Shown here piece after piece: positions 23,665-32,220 of a stretch of DNA of 33,836 nucleotides. Made by a program: the position numbers and the translations under genes. Source of the stretch: Parachlamydiaceae bacterium (lineage in GTDB: Bacteria > Chlamydiota > Chlamydiia > Chlamydiales > Parachlamydiaceae); assembly GCA_013816265.1 (NCBI GenBank), contig JACDES010000020.1, positions 1 to 33,836 of the forward strand. Direction: 5' to 3'. The notes below the pieces were generated by a model. The model ran no database searches. It had not been told where the DNA came from and saw nothing but the letters and a program-made list of their open reading frames with translations. How positions within the stretch are numbered: the stretch's first letter is position 1; each line of letters opens with the position of its first letter.

Positions 23665-24201
23665 TTATACCACAACATCATATTTTAGTTGTACCAATCC
23701 ACTCGGATAAGATTGACTTGATACAAGGCGACACGTTTGTTCCTTATCCATCTCGCTAAAGAGGGGGATCCCTGATCCCAAGAACATAGCGATTACGGAT
23801 ACTGTAATTTCATCCACTAAACCTGCCTCTAAAAATTTACACACAGTAACCCCACCATCAACCCAAACATGTTTGATTCCCTCAGAATTAAGGGTGGAAA
23901 CTAAATCAGATATTTGACCGCAAAATAACTCTGCTTCTTTCCTTACTTCTTTTAATGTATGGCTTAGTACAATTACTCTTTTACCATTATATGGCCATTC
24001 ATCAAAGCCGGAGACAACTTCGTAGGTATTTCTACCAAGAATTAATGCATCAATGCTATTAATAAATTTCTTAAATCCATAATCTTCATCGCCAACATGA
24101 CCATACTCAAGCCAATCAAGACCCCCATCTTTTCGTGCAATATATCCATCAATACTCATTGCGATATAGACAGAAATTTTTGGACGGTCTTGTTGAGTCA
24201 T
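23665..24201 (-). CDS. Dihydrofolate reductase/RibD C-terminal-like reductase
   Basis: 178 aa from the ATG at 24201, preceded by AGGAG at 9 bases; an upstream in-frame ATG at 24246 would run into the previous gene. It has ISVYIAMSIDGYIARKDGGL with DWL near residue 30, matching the YyaP/YwjB-type DHFR family, then ALILGRNTYEVV, KRVIVLSHT, VWVDGGVTVCKFLEAGLVDE and an end with PSGLVQLKYDVV. The GG in VWVDGG is the NADPH-binding glycine pair. These proteins are NADPH-dependent reductases of unknown substrate and are not the housekeeping folate enzyme. The gene lies 37 bases after the small membrane protein and just before the GNAT gene. Confidence 0.9.
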   Translation of the reverse strand: MTQQDRPKISVYIAMSIDGYIARKDGGLDWLEYGHVGDEDYGFKKFINSIDALILGRNTYEVVSGFDEWPYNGKRVIVLSHTLKEVRKEAELFCGQISDLVSTLNSEGIKHVWVDGGVTVCKFLEAGLVDEITVSVIAMFLGSGIPLFSEMDKEQTCRLVSSQSYPSGLVQLKYDVVV

Positions 24202-24238
24202 AAGAATTTCTCCTCTTGATAACACATGAATTGGTACA

Positions 24239-24751
24239 TCAACCATTTTTTATTTGAGGTAAGACTTCGTCCTGAAAGAAACGTAGTGCTTGATCTTCTG
24301 GCATTCGGTATTCCTCTGTGCAGCCTCTTATCTTTATCCATTTTTGCATATACATTTCAGGATCGGCTTGAAAAGACGTATTGTTTAAAATCTGGAATAT
24401 ATATTTTAATAATTCTGATTGATCGTTCTCAGAATTTTTCTCTACATAAATTCGTGCTTTATTTTTGAAATATTCTATATCTAATTGCTTAGGCTGAGAA
24501 CTTGATGTACTACCTTTTAATATCGTTTTAGTAGCCTGATTATTCACACCCTTATCAACAGAGGATAATTGAGTTTTTTTGCTGAGGCGATCCTTTAGAG
24601 ATTTAACCCCATATAGGACCACAAAACTTAAAAGGATATACGAAAAAATTTTTAACACTGCTAATGCATTAGTGTTTTTATCGTTATTTTTATAATTGGC
24701 GATTTCTTTAAATCCGTTTAAATAACTTGTGCAAACATTTGATAATTTCAT
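24239..24751 (-). CDS. Small bitopic protein of unknown function
   Basis: 170 aa. There are 28 polar residues, then one membrane span at about 30-49 (LAVLKIFSYILLSFVVLYGV), a basic stretch (KSLKDRLSKK), a Ser/Gln-rich linker and a charged helical C-terminus (about 90-170). The layout, a polar N-terminus, a single span, a linker and a helical tail, is like the larger proteins at 281 and 16035, but sequence similarity is not convincing. AGG lies 7 bases before the ATG. It heads a probable three-gene transcript with the reductase and the GNAT gene. Function is unknown. Confidence 0.75.
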   Translation of the reverse strand: MKLSNVCTSYLNGFKEIANYKNNDKNTNALAVLKIFSYILLSFVVLYGVKSLKDRLSKKTQLSSVDKGVNNQATKTILKGSTSSSQPKQLDIEYFKNKARIYVEKNSENDQSELLKYIFQILNNTSFQADPEMYMQKWIKIRGCTEEYRMPEDQALRFFQDEVLPQIKNG

Positions 24752-24929
24752 AATAGACCTAATTGTTGGTAATAAATAATAAAATTAGAACATCTGTATA
24801 GGGTATTCAACAATAAAATGCTCTAAAAAAATCTATTGAATTATTGATGTATTTCGGTTCTTATTACGAATGAGTTGTTAATACAACCGACAATAGAAGC
24901 AATGCTGATAAATTATAAGGCTGTAACAA

Positions 24930-25047
24930 AAAATGAAAGCGAAAGAAGGCTTTCGCACTCCGCGCGCTATGCGAAGACTTGAAAATAGCTTTTTTGAATG
25001 GATCGCAAAGCGTTTGAAGTGCGAAAGCCCTCTTTCGCTTTCATTTT
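24930..25047. repeat. GCGAAAGAGG palindromic element, copy C
   Basis: Outer arms starting aaaatgaaagcgaaagaagg (24930) and ending tcgctttcatttt (25047) pair over 31 bases with one or two mismatches. The inner parts (cgctatgcgaagac, gcaaagcgttt) are more diverged. Inside a 425-base gap between two minus-strand genes; nothing else was recognised in that gap. Confidence 0.8.
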
Positions 25048-25176
25048 CACTACAAACTATCCAAGCCACAACTTATGTCATTTTTAATACCTATTGAGTC
25101 ATAGTAATTAAATCTCTTGATATCTTGTGAATAAATATACAAGGAATCCTATTCCGATATCTATTCCAATCATTTA

Positions 25177-25746
25177 CTAGTATTTAATACCTACCCCAAG
25201 ACCAGCCTTAAGTCCTCCGATATTAATTTGCCTTTCAAATTTAACGGGTTGATATAAATAATCAGCAAAAAAATCAATGAAAACATATCTGTTGATTGAA
25301 TAGATAATTCCCGTTTTTAAGACACCACCAACACATAATTTCGAAAGAGAATCATCATGGGTGCATTCAGATTTGTTTTTTAACCAAATTCTTGAAAGAC
25401 TAGGCCCAAATCCGCCATAGATAATAAATTGATCAGTTAATTGATATGGAAATTTGATTCCAAAGCTGACATTTAGAATATTGACTCTCGTAGGATCACT
25501 AAAACCAATCGATTTACCTTTTTTGGAATACCAATCAAGATTTCCCCACCCCTCAATATTATCATAAAATTTTGCAGATGTTTCTAATTGATAGCTTACA
25601 CCAACATTTTCATAGATATCTCTAAATCTATTGGAAGCATGAAAAAAGGCTGCAGAACGTATTTCAAAAGTGCCTTCAATCGACATTAGAGGATTAAGTT
25701 TTATTAATAAAACAACTAATAAAATTCTAAATAAATATTTATTCAT
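25177..25746 (-). CDS. Small outer-membrane beta-barrel-like protein
   Basis: 189 aa. The N-terminus (MNKYLFRILLVVLLIKLNPL) looks like a signal peptide, with cleavage near residue 22. The rest alternates hydrophobic and polar residues in short strands: NVGVSYQLETSAKFY, FIIYGGFGPSLSRIW and a final GGLKAGLGVGIKY ending in an aromatic residue, as in outer-membrane proteins inserted by BamA. Size and glycine-rich strands resemble OmpW/OmpA-type eight-strand barrels, but the exact family is not certain. Two cysteines occur near residues 127 and 141. Its ATG overlaps the stop codon region of the upstream secreted protein by 8 bases, so the two are co-translated and may work together at the surface. 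Confidence 0.75.
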   Translation of the reverse strand: MNKYLFRILLVVLLIKLNPLMSIEGTFEIRSAAFFHASNRFRDIYENVGVSYQLETSAKFYDNIEGWGNLDWYSKKGKSIGFSDPTRVNILNVSFGIKFPYQLTDQFIIYGGFGPSLSRIWLKNKSECTHDDSLSKLCVGGVLKTGIIYSINRYVFIDFFADYLYQPVKFERQINIGGLKAGLGVGIKY

Positions 25747-28090
25747 GGATTATCTTAATTTTAAGGTGAATACTCTCTAAGTTATCTGCGCTTACTGCAG
25801 CGATTTCAAATCCTTTTCCAGAACAATTAGGAAGGCATGTTTTAAAAACTAACGGAGATATTGCTGAAACTTCCTTCACTACCTTACCCTTTTCATAAAT
25901 TCTATAAAGGACCACATTTGTAGAAGCACTTGCCTCCCATTTCGATTTAAGAACACATTCAGTATTATTAAGAAATTTATTTTTCTTAATGACTCCAATA
26001 AAGTTTGAAGGAGGAAGAGGAGGAGGGTTTTTATAGACATATTGATCGTTTACATTAATCTGAGAAATTCCAGTCAATGTGGTTACTCTTACATCTACTG
26101 TTCCAACAGAACCAGGAGGTGCAATTGCGGTGATTGATGTAGAAGAGTTAACTGTAAATAAAGCGCTCTTTAAACCAAAATTAACAGATGTTACATTGAT
26201 AAAATTTGTTCCTGTAATGTTGACGGTATTACCACCAGTTATAAACCCGAAGTTGGGATTGAGATTGGTTACAGTAGGAGGAAAAGGAGGAGGGGTTTTA
26301 TAGACATATTGATCGTTTACATTAATCTGCGAAATTCCAGTCAATGTCGTTACTCTTACATCTACTGTTCCAACAGAACCAGGAGGTGCAATTGCGGTGA
26401 TTGACGTAGCGGAGTTAACTGTAAATAAAGCGCTCTTTAAACCAAAATTAACTGAAGTTACATTGATAAAATTTGTTCCTGTAATGTTGACGGTATTACC
26501 ACCAGTAATAAACCCGAAATTGGGATTGACATTAGTTACAGTTGGTATTAACAATTTGACTTTAATTATCTTAGAAAATACAGCAGTTGGACCACCATTA
26601 TTACTCATAAAACGACTTGAAAATACTTTTGTAGTAGATGTTCCAGCGGAATTCGTTACAGTTAGAACGACTTTGAATGATCCAATGGAGGTATAAATAT
26701 GTTCAACAATAGGGTTATTTGTAGTTAATGTAGTTCCATCACCAAAATCCCAGGCATAGCTTGCAATGGTTCCAATCGGTGAAATAGAATCAGAAGCATT
26801 AAATACAGTCGGAAACCCTGCGGGTTGTATATTTACAAAAAATGAAGCCACTGGAGCTTGATCTGGTGACATGACGATGTCTTGAATCTGATCCCCAATA
26901 TTGCCAAAAGAAGGGCCGGTCGTATTAGATGCCACGTTAATTGGTGTTACATCATCCGTTCCTTCATTAATAACGTAAATTTTTTTACTGTCAGGCGTAG
27001 AAACAACCCAGAAGGGTTCGGATCCTGGCGGAAAAACGATGGTTTTAGTAATAGTATTAGTGGTAAGATTAACAACACTTACTGTTGAATTATTTATATT
27101 TGCTACATACATTGTGTTTCCAATTGGAAGAATAAACGAACCATATGGACCTGATCCAGGAGGGAATATGATGGTATTTGTCACAATATTAGTAGCTACA
27201 TCAATAATGCTTATCGTATCGCTTCCAAAATTTGCCACATAAGCCGTTTTCCCATTTGGGGTAATTGCAATCATAGCTGGATCAATTCCAGTTATAATAC
27301 TTACTCCTACAGTATTGGTTGCTGTATTAATGGTGGTTACATTTTCCAAACTAAAATTACTTACATAAACAGTTTTACCATCCGGAGTTATCGATAAAGG
27401 GCCTAATCCAGGTGCAACAAATATATCTGCTACGACTGTATTTGTTATTGTGTCAATAACTGTTACATAACCAGAATCAAAATTTGAAATATAAACTCTC
27501 TTTCCATTAGGACTCACTATAATATCAAATGCTCCTGTACCAGCTACTGGGAGAGGTATATTAGCAATGATGGCTTTCGTCGCCACATCTATCACATTTA
27601 CATTTGCTTGGTCAGAGTCTGCTGCATAAATTTTCGTCCCATCCGGTGTAATAATTGCTGCAAGTGAATCTGCGGGCAATGGTATAATAGAACTGATTGT
27701 GTTTGTGCCAGTATTAAAAAGTATAATAGCATCTTGATTAATTCCTGAAATGATCCCCTGCCATGATGATTCTGTATATGTATAAAAATCAGCACGGGTT
27801 TTTGCAGAGGTTTTACCTGATACAATAACGGATATATCTACTGTTCCAGACGTTCCTTGAGGGGCTATTGCAGAAATACTATTATCTGTAATGACGGTAA
27901 ACGTAGCTGGTCTAAATCCAAAATTTATTGCACTAGCACCAGTAAAACCACTTCCATTAATAGTTACGATATTTCCACCCGTAACAGACCCTTTAGACGG
28001 ACTCACGGAGGTAATAACTGGTGCAGCTATTAATGAATTTGTACAAACAACTATCGAAAAACATACAATAAATAATTTTATTAAATTCAT
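25739..28090 (-). CDS. Secreted IPT/TIG - YVTN beta-propeller - PKD - IPT/TIG protein
   Basis: 783 aa from the ATG at 28090, where a clean signal peptide begins (MNLIKLFIVCFSIVVCTNSL, cleavage after IAA); the frame is open to 28123. Domains in order: IPT/TIG at about 24-105; a YVTN-type beta-propeller at about 115-400, with repeated ITPDGKTVYVSNF and VNVIDVATKAI-type blades; PKD at about 410-490 (YAWDFGDGTT); two nearly identical IPT/TIG domains at about 515-600 and 603-690; and a C-terminal fibronectin III-like part with paired cysteines. Such proteins sit on the cell surface or are released, and bind proteins or glycans. No enzymatic residues are evident. It is translationally coupled to the small barrel gene 25177-25746. 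Confidence 0.88.
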   Translation of the reverse strand: MNLIKLFIVCFSIVVCTNSLIAAPVITSVSPSKGSVTGGNIVTINGSGFTGASAINFGFRPATFTVITDNSISAIAPQGTSGTVDISVIVSGKTSAKTRADFYTYTESSWQGIISGINQDAIILFNTGTNTISSIIPLPADSLAAIITPDGTKIYAADSDQANVNVIDVATKAIIANIPLPVAGTGAFDIIVSPNGKRVYISNFDSGYVTVIDTITNTVVADIFVAPGLGPLSITPDGKTVYVSNFSLENVTTINTATNTVGVSIITGIDPAMIAITPNGKTAYVANFGSDTISIIDVATNIVTNTIIFPPGSGPYGSFILPIGNTMYVANINNSTVSVVNLTTNTITKTIVFPPGSEPFWVVSTPDSKKIYVINEGTDDVTPINVASNTTGPSFGNIGDQIQDIVMSPDQAPVASFFVNIQPAGFPTVFNASDSISPIGTIASYAWDFGDGTTLTTNNPIVEHIYTSIGSFKVVLTVTNSAGTSTTKVFSSRFMSNNGGPTAVFSKIIKVKLLIPTVTNVNPNFGFITGGNTVNITGTNFINVTSVNFGLKSALFTVNSATSITAIAPPGSVGTVDVRVTTLTGISQINVNDQYVYKTPPPFPPTVTNLNPNFGFITGGNTVNITGTNFINVTSVNFGLKSALFTVNSSTSITAIAPPGSVGTVDVRVTTLTGISQINVNDQYVYKNPPPLPPSNFIGVIKKNKFLNNTECVLKSKWEASASTNVVLYRIYEKGKVVKEVSAISPLVFKTCLPNCSGKGFEIAAVSADNLESIHLKIKIIHE
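26032..26565 (-). repeat. 267-bp coding tandem duplication
   Basis: The sequence from 26032 repeats from 26299 with a period of 267 bases (89 codons). The two copies differ at only a few positions, many silent. They encode the last two IPT/TIG domains of the surface protein. Such a young in-frame duplication can expand or collapse by recombination. Confidence 0.85.
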
Positions 28091-28341
28091 AAAATTCTGC
28101 TTGCTCCCGATTGAAACACTCATAACGACTATATATTTTTTAATTTACTTCTTAATATCAATATTTGAAAGTTTCATTTAAGACAAACAAATAAAGGTCA
28201 GATAATGATTATAATCACTATGATTGGAGAATAGTAGGCCAGCAATATTTCAAATTCAATTCAAGTCAAATATAGTTATGCAGAATTTTATTTAAGAATA
28301 TCAAAATACTAAGCCTGTTACAACGCTCAAACTAACATTTT

Positions 28342-29619
28342 TTAGTACATGTATCCCCAGGAGATTGAAACAGACATAAATTGTTTCTCTCCAACAAATC
28401 GCCCTCCCCCAATTACTTTGGGCATATTTCCCGAGACTTTATTATTAAATCCATAGGTAAATCCTAGAAACAGGATATGCCTTTGATAGTTAAAATTTGC
28501 CCCCAAAGAAAGAGCTTCATAAATTGTCTGAAGAGTGTATGTATGTGATAAGAAATTAGAACTTTTACGAGGTTTTATCCTATGGGAAAAACTTACTCCA
28601 ACTGATAGCATTGAATTTAATTTATAGCCGAATCCTATATTAATGAATGTAGCATCCCTCAGTCCAGGCCCTGGAGAATCATTTGAACCTCTTTTATTTA
28701 AATTAAGGCTCCCATCAGGTAGGACGTTGCTATTCGAACTGGGCATGTTTCCTAGATTCATCCAAAGCACTTCAGCACGACCAGAGAGTCTCGAGGTAAA
28801 TTGATAGCTGAATCCAGCTCCAATCGTTTGTGGCGTATAGTTGTTAGCATGATGAGGTTCAAAACCTCGATATTTTCGATATTGTCCACAATAGCTTTTT
28901 CTTGACCAAGCGATTCCAAATTTTAGCTTTTCTGTAATATTCCATCTCCAACCAAGACTTAATCCGAAACCATTTGAATGGTCCGTTCCATTGTTTGTCA
29001 CATGTCCGGGGGAGACCGATCTTGCGGGATTATCTGAATTTTGAAAACCATCTCTGCGGTGCGAAAATCTAAAATAATCTATCGAAAACCCAATGGAGTG
29101 AAAAGTATTCAACTTAAGTGAATAAACTCCAGAAATTACGTCGGTCTTATGAAGAACAACTAGAGGCGTATTACCGGAAATAGGGATAGCTTTTCTAGTT
29201 CTCAATTTTAAATATGAAGGCATTGTGTAAACAGCAAGACTAACAGAGCTGTCAAATGTATTACAGGCAACCTTCAATTTCATATGTTTATGGATAGCTG
29301 CATCTGCAGTAAACAAATCCTTAGATTTATATGAAAAATCCGTCTTGCCTGGAGGAAATATAGGATTGTTATCACGGTTATTGATGCTTGATTTTTGATG
29401 AGCCCAAAATGCACCTAAATCAAGGCGATCAACAACCCATACAGCATTTGCAGGATTGACAACTCCAGCAAAGGCGTTTTCACCTTCTGAAAAAGCATTA
29501 GGACGACCTCCAGCAAGGGCACCATAAATTGTAGAATAGAAGAAACATATGTTTAGAACGAGTAGATATTTTATCATATTGACAATTTTTAATTTCTTCA
29601 CTGGAGTATTGAGTTTCAT
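28342..29619 (-). CDS. FadL/TodX-like outer-membrane porin
   Basis: 425 aa; a second ATG at 29577 would give 411 aa. A signal peptide lies at about residues 15-35 (MIKYLLVLNICFFYSTIYGA). The mature start has AFSEGENAFAGVVNPANAVW, like the N-terminal hatch of the OMPP1/FadL/TodX family, which takes up hydrophobic compounds such as long-chain fatty acids. Later there are many amphipathic strands (GFGLSLGWRWNITEKLKFGI, RLSGRAEVLWMNLGNMP, FINIGFGYKLNSMLSVGVSF) and a final strand ending WGYMY, suitable for insertion by the Bam machinery. A promoter TTGACC-17-TATATA is seen 59 bases upstream. In an intracellular bacterium, import of host lipids is a plausible role (inference). Confidence 0.8.
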   Translation of the reverse strand: MKLNTPVKKLKIVNMIKYLLVLNICFFYSTIYGALAGGRPNAFSEGENAFAGVVNPANAVWVVDRLDLGAFWAHQKSSINNRDNNPIFPPGKTDFSYKSKDLFTADAAIHKHMKLKVACNTFDSSVSLAVYTMPSYLKLRTRKAIPISGNTPLVVLHKTDVISGVYSLKLNTFHSIGFSIDYFRFSHRRDGFQNSDNPARSVSPGHVTNNGTDHSNGFGLSLGWRWNITEKLKFGIAWSRKSYCGQYRKYRGFEPHHANNYTPQTIGAGFSYQFTSRLSGRAEVLWMNLGNMPSSNSNVLPDGSLNLNKRGSNDSPGPGLRDATFINIGFGYKLNSMLSVGVSFSHRIKPRKSSNFLSHTYTLQTIYEALSLGANFNYQRHILFLGFTYGFNNKVSGNMPKVIGGGRFVGEKQFMSVSISWGYMY

Positions 29620-29677
29620 TCTAATGTTCTAGTGTCTTGGTGTATTAAAATTATTAATAAAATCTAGATTAGGATCT

Positions 29678-29706
29678 TATATATTGACATTCTGGATTGC
29701 GGTCAA
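29678..29706 (-). promoter_or_regulatory. Sigma70-type promoter for the porin gene
   Basis: On the minus strand TTGACC (29706-29701) and TATATA (29683-29678) are exactly 17 bases apart. The site would give a leader of about 50 bases before the ATG at 29619. It is a sequence match only. Confidence 0.5.
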
Positions 29707-29874
29707 ATGCATTTTGAGATTTTAAATTTTAAATGAAATTTAAGTTAGCATCATACCTTTGGAGAGCTCGTTGCTTGAGGCTAAGAAAAAATTGATTTTT
29801 ACAAAGAAACGAAGTTATTAGTCCGATAGAATGTTTGCGTTTTGCTATACCGCCATCCAGGAGTGGCGGTTTCT

Positions 29875-29987
29875 AACAAAGCGAAAGAGGGCTTTCGCAC
29901 TCCAAACGCTTCGCGAATCATTCAAAAAAGCTATTTTCCAAGACGACGCGAAGCGTTTGGAGTGCGAAAGTCCTCTTTCGCTTTGTT
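29875..29987. repeat. GCGAAAGAGG palindromic element, copy D (best preserved)
   Basis: 29875-29915 (aacaaagcgaaagagggctt...) pairs with 29947-29987 with about one mismatch over 41 bases; the loop is 31 bases. It is flanked on the left by another short hairpin (accgcca 29849-29855 with tggcggt 29864-29870). It lies in a 496-base gap between two minus-strand genes, which also holds the porin promoter and the repeat fragment at 30046. Confidence 0.85.
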
Positions 29988-30045
29988 TGAAACGGCCCCT
30001 CTCGGATGGGGATTATGAACTATTGAACCTTTAAAGCCTGATACA

Positions 30046-30074
30046 ACACGCACTCCAAAGTCCTTCGCATTCAT
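30046..30074. repeat. Fragment of dispersed palindromic repeat
   Basis: It matches 94-122 at about 25 of 29 bases (acacgcactccaaag, then a variable part and ttcat). It lies 59 bases beyond copy D of the palindrome family. Confidence 0.45.
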
Positions 30075-30115
30075 TATTTGAACCTTTTTCATATTTTACT
30101 ACACAGCTCGAGAGC

Positions 30116-31315
30116 CTACTTTCCCTGTTGTAATCGCACGAGTGTCCAAATCTGGTCAGAACCATCGGCAAAATGCACATTGATCGGAGTCTGGTCTTCC
30201 GTTAGATTATACATTCCTGTTGATGCGATAGGAGAATCCGTCCGATTTGACAAAGACCAATAAGCCTTCTGACTATTGGTGTCGACCTTCCCTGTAAGAT
30301 CTTGTGCAGCATCAGTCGTGGAATTATATAAAACTCCTGCAATCTCCCCGCTGCGACTAATGGCAAGTTGGATAAAACGATTGCTTTGAGCAGCCGCACT
30401 GGCGTTGCTTCCAACTGCAAAAACCCCAAGAGGAAGCCAGTCTCCACCTGCTGATGAGGTATTCTGGGTCCCTTGTGCAACTTGCGTAGGAAATGACTGA
30501 TTAGGTGTCGTGGTTGTGCTGTAAGGGTAAGTATAATTAGAATCAGCAGTAGATAGAGCATAACCATATCCTGCGTCATCATAGTAATAGGGCGTTGACC
30601 AGCCCCATGCTCCCCAACCAGCAAGCGTGGGCCAAGCAGCGCGACCCCACCAGTTGGCACCTGTTCCCACATAGCCCGTATCGATATTGTGGCGATCAAA
30701 GAAATTCCTATCGAACCATTGACTAGAATCTGGCCGTGATTGCTGTAAACGTTGGCTCACACTATCTGAAAGATTCCTGTTTTGAGTAATCTGATTCGCG
30801 CGACCGGTCGAAAAATTCTGAGCTTGCTGCGTAAGGGCCTGACGATCAATATTCTGCGCCGGCCTGTTTTGCGCATACTGGTTTACTTGGTTGCGCAATA
30901 CTGAGCGGTTTGCTGCAGAAGGCCTTTGCTGGACTGCCTGACGGGTCTGGGCTGTTTGACGCGACTGTACTGCCTGACGTGACTGGACAGCTTGTCGAGA
31001 TTGTTGATAGTTACCCTGTGACATAGATGATCTGTTTTGAGACACTTGTCTTTGCTGAGAGTAATTAGGTGAACTCGAAGCGCGACTCATTGTAGGCGTG
31101 CGGTTCATTGAATTGCCACCACGATACGATCCTCCGCCCATTGAACCTCCGCCGCTACGTCCACCGCCTGCTCTGCTGCCACCGCCGCCACCACCTCGAC
31201 CTCCGCCGCCGCCTCGACCGCCACCACCACCAGCTCTTGCTTCACATTCAATCGAAGTGAAAAACACGATTGCTGCGGTAACAACAACCAATAATGTAGT
31301 TATTTTATTCCACAT
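30116..31315 (-). CDS. Secreted Gly-rich/Gln-rich protein of unknown function
   Basis: 399 aa. A signal peptide is seen at residues 1-27 (LLVVVTAAIVFFTSIECEA). A Gly/Arg/Ser-rich segment follows at about 28-68 with runs of five or six glycines. Then comes a Gln/Arg/Ser-rich segment (about 80-200) with SRQAVQ repeats, an aromatic/Gly segment (about 205-260, GWGAWGWSTPYYYDD), and a globular-looking C-terminal domain (about 290-396) with WLPLGVFAVG, FIQLAISRSGEIAGVLYN and VHFADGSDQIWTLVRL. Proteins with this kind of tail are often annotated only as hypothetical or mu-protocadherin-like, and are found in Planctomycetes and Verrucomicrobia. The DNA is richer in G+C than its neighbours. The start has AGGAG 5 bases upstream, overlapping the stop of the lipoprotein gene, so the pair is coupled. 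Confidence 0.8.
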   Translation of the reverse strand: MWNKITTLLVVVTAAIVFFTSIECEARAGGGGGRGGGGGRGGGGGGSRAGGGRSGGGSMGGGSYRGGNSMNRTPTMSRASSSPNYSQQRQVSQNRSSMSQGNYQQSRQAVQSRQAVQSRQTAQTRQAVQQRPSAANRSVLRNQVNQYAQNRPAQNIDRQALTQQAQNFSTGRANQITQNRNLSDSVSQRLQQSRPDSSQWFDRNFFDRHNIDTGYVGTGANWWGRAAWPTLAGWGAWGWSTPYYYDDAGYGYALSTADSNYTYPYSTTTTPNQSFPTQVAQGTQNTSSAGGDWLPLGVFAVGSNASAAAQSNRFIQLAISRSGEIAGVLYNSTTDAAQDLTGKVDTNSQKAYWSLSNRTDSPIASTGMYNLTEDQTPINVHFADGSDQIWTLVRLQQGK

Positions 31316-31323
31316 GGTTTCTC

Positions 31324-32220
31324 CTACTCGATCTTTTCGACTGTGACAGGATTTATATCAGGCAAAATTTCTCCATCTACCTCTCGCTCTATTGAAGCAA
31401 ATGTATAGTTGCTATCATCGACAAAGGTATAGACGTTTTTCGATGTACCAATGCGCCCATCACTCAAAGTATACCGCATAGTTGCGTACCAGCTATTATC
31501 CACTTTTTTCCATGTTCCTTCACCAAATTCCCCATCTGAATCAAAAACCCAGGAACGGATGACTTCTTTTATTGGATCCCAAGCGATGATCTGCTTTCCT
31601 TCGATATCATCGTGCCCATAGATTTTCATTTTAAAATGCTGAGTAATAAAGTTTTTATACTTGTCCCACTGATTATCAAACCCAATTTCAACATTTGCGT
31701 CATAATCTATCCATTTACCTATTAGCCATGACAGCTCTTTAAGCTTTTCGAAATTAGAGGAGGGCTCCGACAATTCAATCATGTTGATAGCTTTTACAAG
31801 CCATTTGTCACTTTCTCTTACGTATTCTGCTTGGTAAGCCATCTCTACTGAAGATTTATCATCAAATATAACTTTCATTACACCATTTTCGATTGCTTCA
31901 TCTGCATTGGGAAATTCGATGCTTTTGATCGTAACATCTAGACGTCTGTTCTGACCCTTCTCAAATTTTTCCTTGAAAAGCTTTTCGATCGCTTCTCTTC
32001 CTTTCGCCGATTCACCTGTAACTGGATTTCTATAGGTCGCATCAGCGGTCATCTGGGAGGTTAGTTTTGCGGTATCCTTCTTATTGAAAGCTTCCTGGTA
32101 TGACTGAACAACACTCTTAATTGCTTTTTTATCAGTTATATCATTCTGTTTCGTTTGATCACACCCTGCAAGCAATCCTGCTGTCAGAAGTGTTAAAATA
32201 GTCTTGGAAAATATCTGCAT
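31324..32220 (-). CDS. Lipoprotein with SnoaL/SgcJ-like (NTF2-fold) domain
   Basis: 298 aa. The signal sequence TILTLLTAGLLAGC ends in a lipobox with Cys at about residue 20, so it is a predicted lipoprotein. Residues about 30-150 match the SgcJ/EcaC/DUF4440 NTF2-like family (IKSVVQSYQEAFNKKDTAKL, then YRNPVTGESAKGREAIEKLF, later YVRESDKWLVKAI). Residues about 155-298 form a second domain with LSWLIGKWID and IIAWDPIKEVIRSWVFDSDG, as in proteins of the DUF1579 type. In other bacteria this gene is commonly paired with a Gly-rich secreted protein, as here (8-base gap). GGGAG lies 8 bases before the ATG. Probable periplasmic or surface role; no substrate can be named. Confidence 0.85.
   Translation of the reverse strand: MQIFSKTILTLLTAGLLAGCDQTKQNDITDKKAIKSVVQSYQEAFNKKDTAKLTSQMTADATYRNPVTGESAKGREAIEKLFKEKFEKGQNRRLDVTIKSIEFPNADEAIENGVMKVIFDDKSSVEMAYQAEYVRESDKWLVKAINMIELSEPSSNFEKLKELSWLIGKWIDYDANVEIGFDNQWDKYKNFITQHFKMKIYGHDDIEGKQIIAWDPIKEVIRSWVFDSDGEFGEGTWKKVDNSWYATMRYTLSDGRIGTSKNVYTFVDDSNYTFASIEREVDGEILPDINPVTVEKIE

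Noticed and set aside
24878-25069. 63-codon minus-strand open frame
   Set aside because: It lies across palindromic element copy C and reads through both arms; non-coding.
26079-27242. Several plus-strand open frames opposite the IPT/YVTN gene
   Set aside because: They mirror the repeated IPT and propeller sequence on the antisense strand and lack ribosome binding sites.
29831-30034. 67-codon plus-strand open frame
   Set aside because: It is a translation of the palindromic element copy D and its flanks, with no ribosome binding site or protein-like conservation; similar frames arise in other copies.
30202-30699. 165-codon minus-strand open frame inside the Gly/Gln-rich gene
   Set aside because: It is another frame of the same strand in a composition-biased region; the 399-aa frame has signal peptide, ribosome binding site and coherent domains.
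31098-31346. Proline-rich plus-strand open frame
   Set aside because: It is the antisense of the glycine-rich segment (GGN codons read as CCN proline codons).
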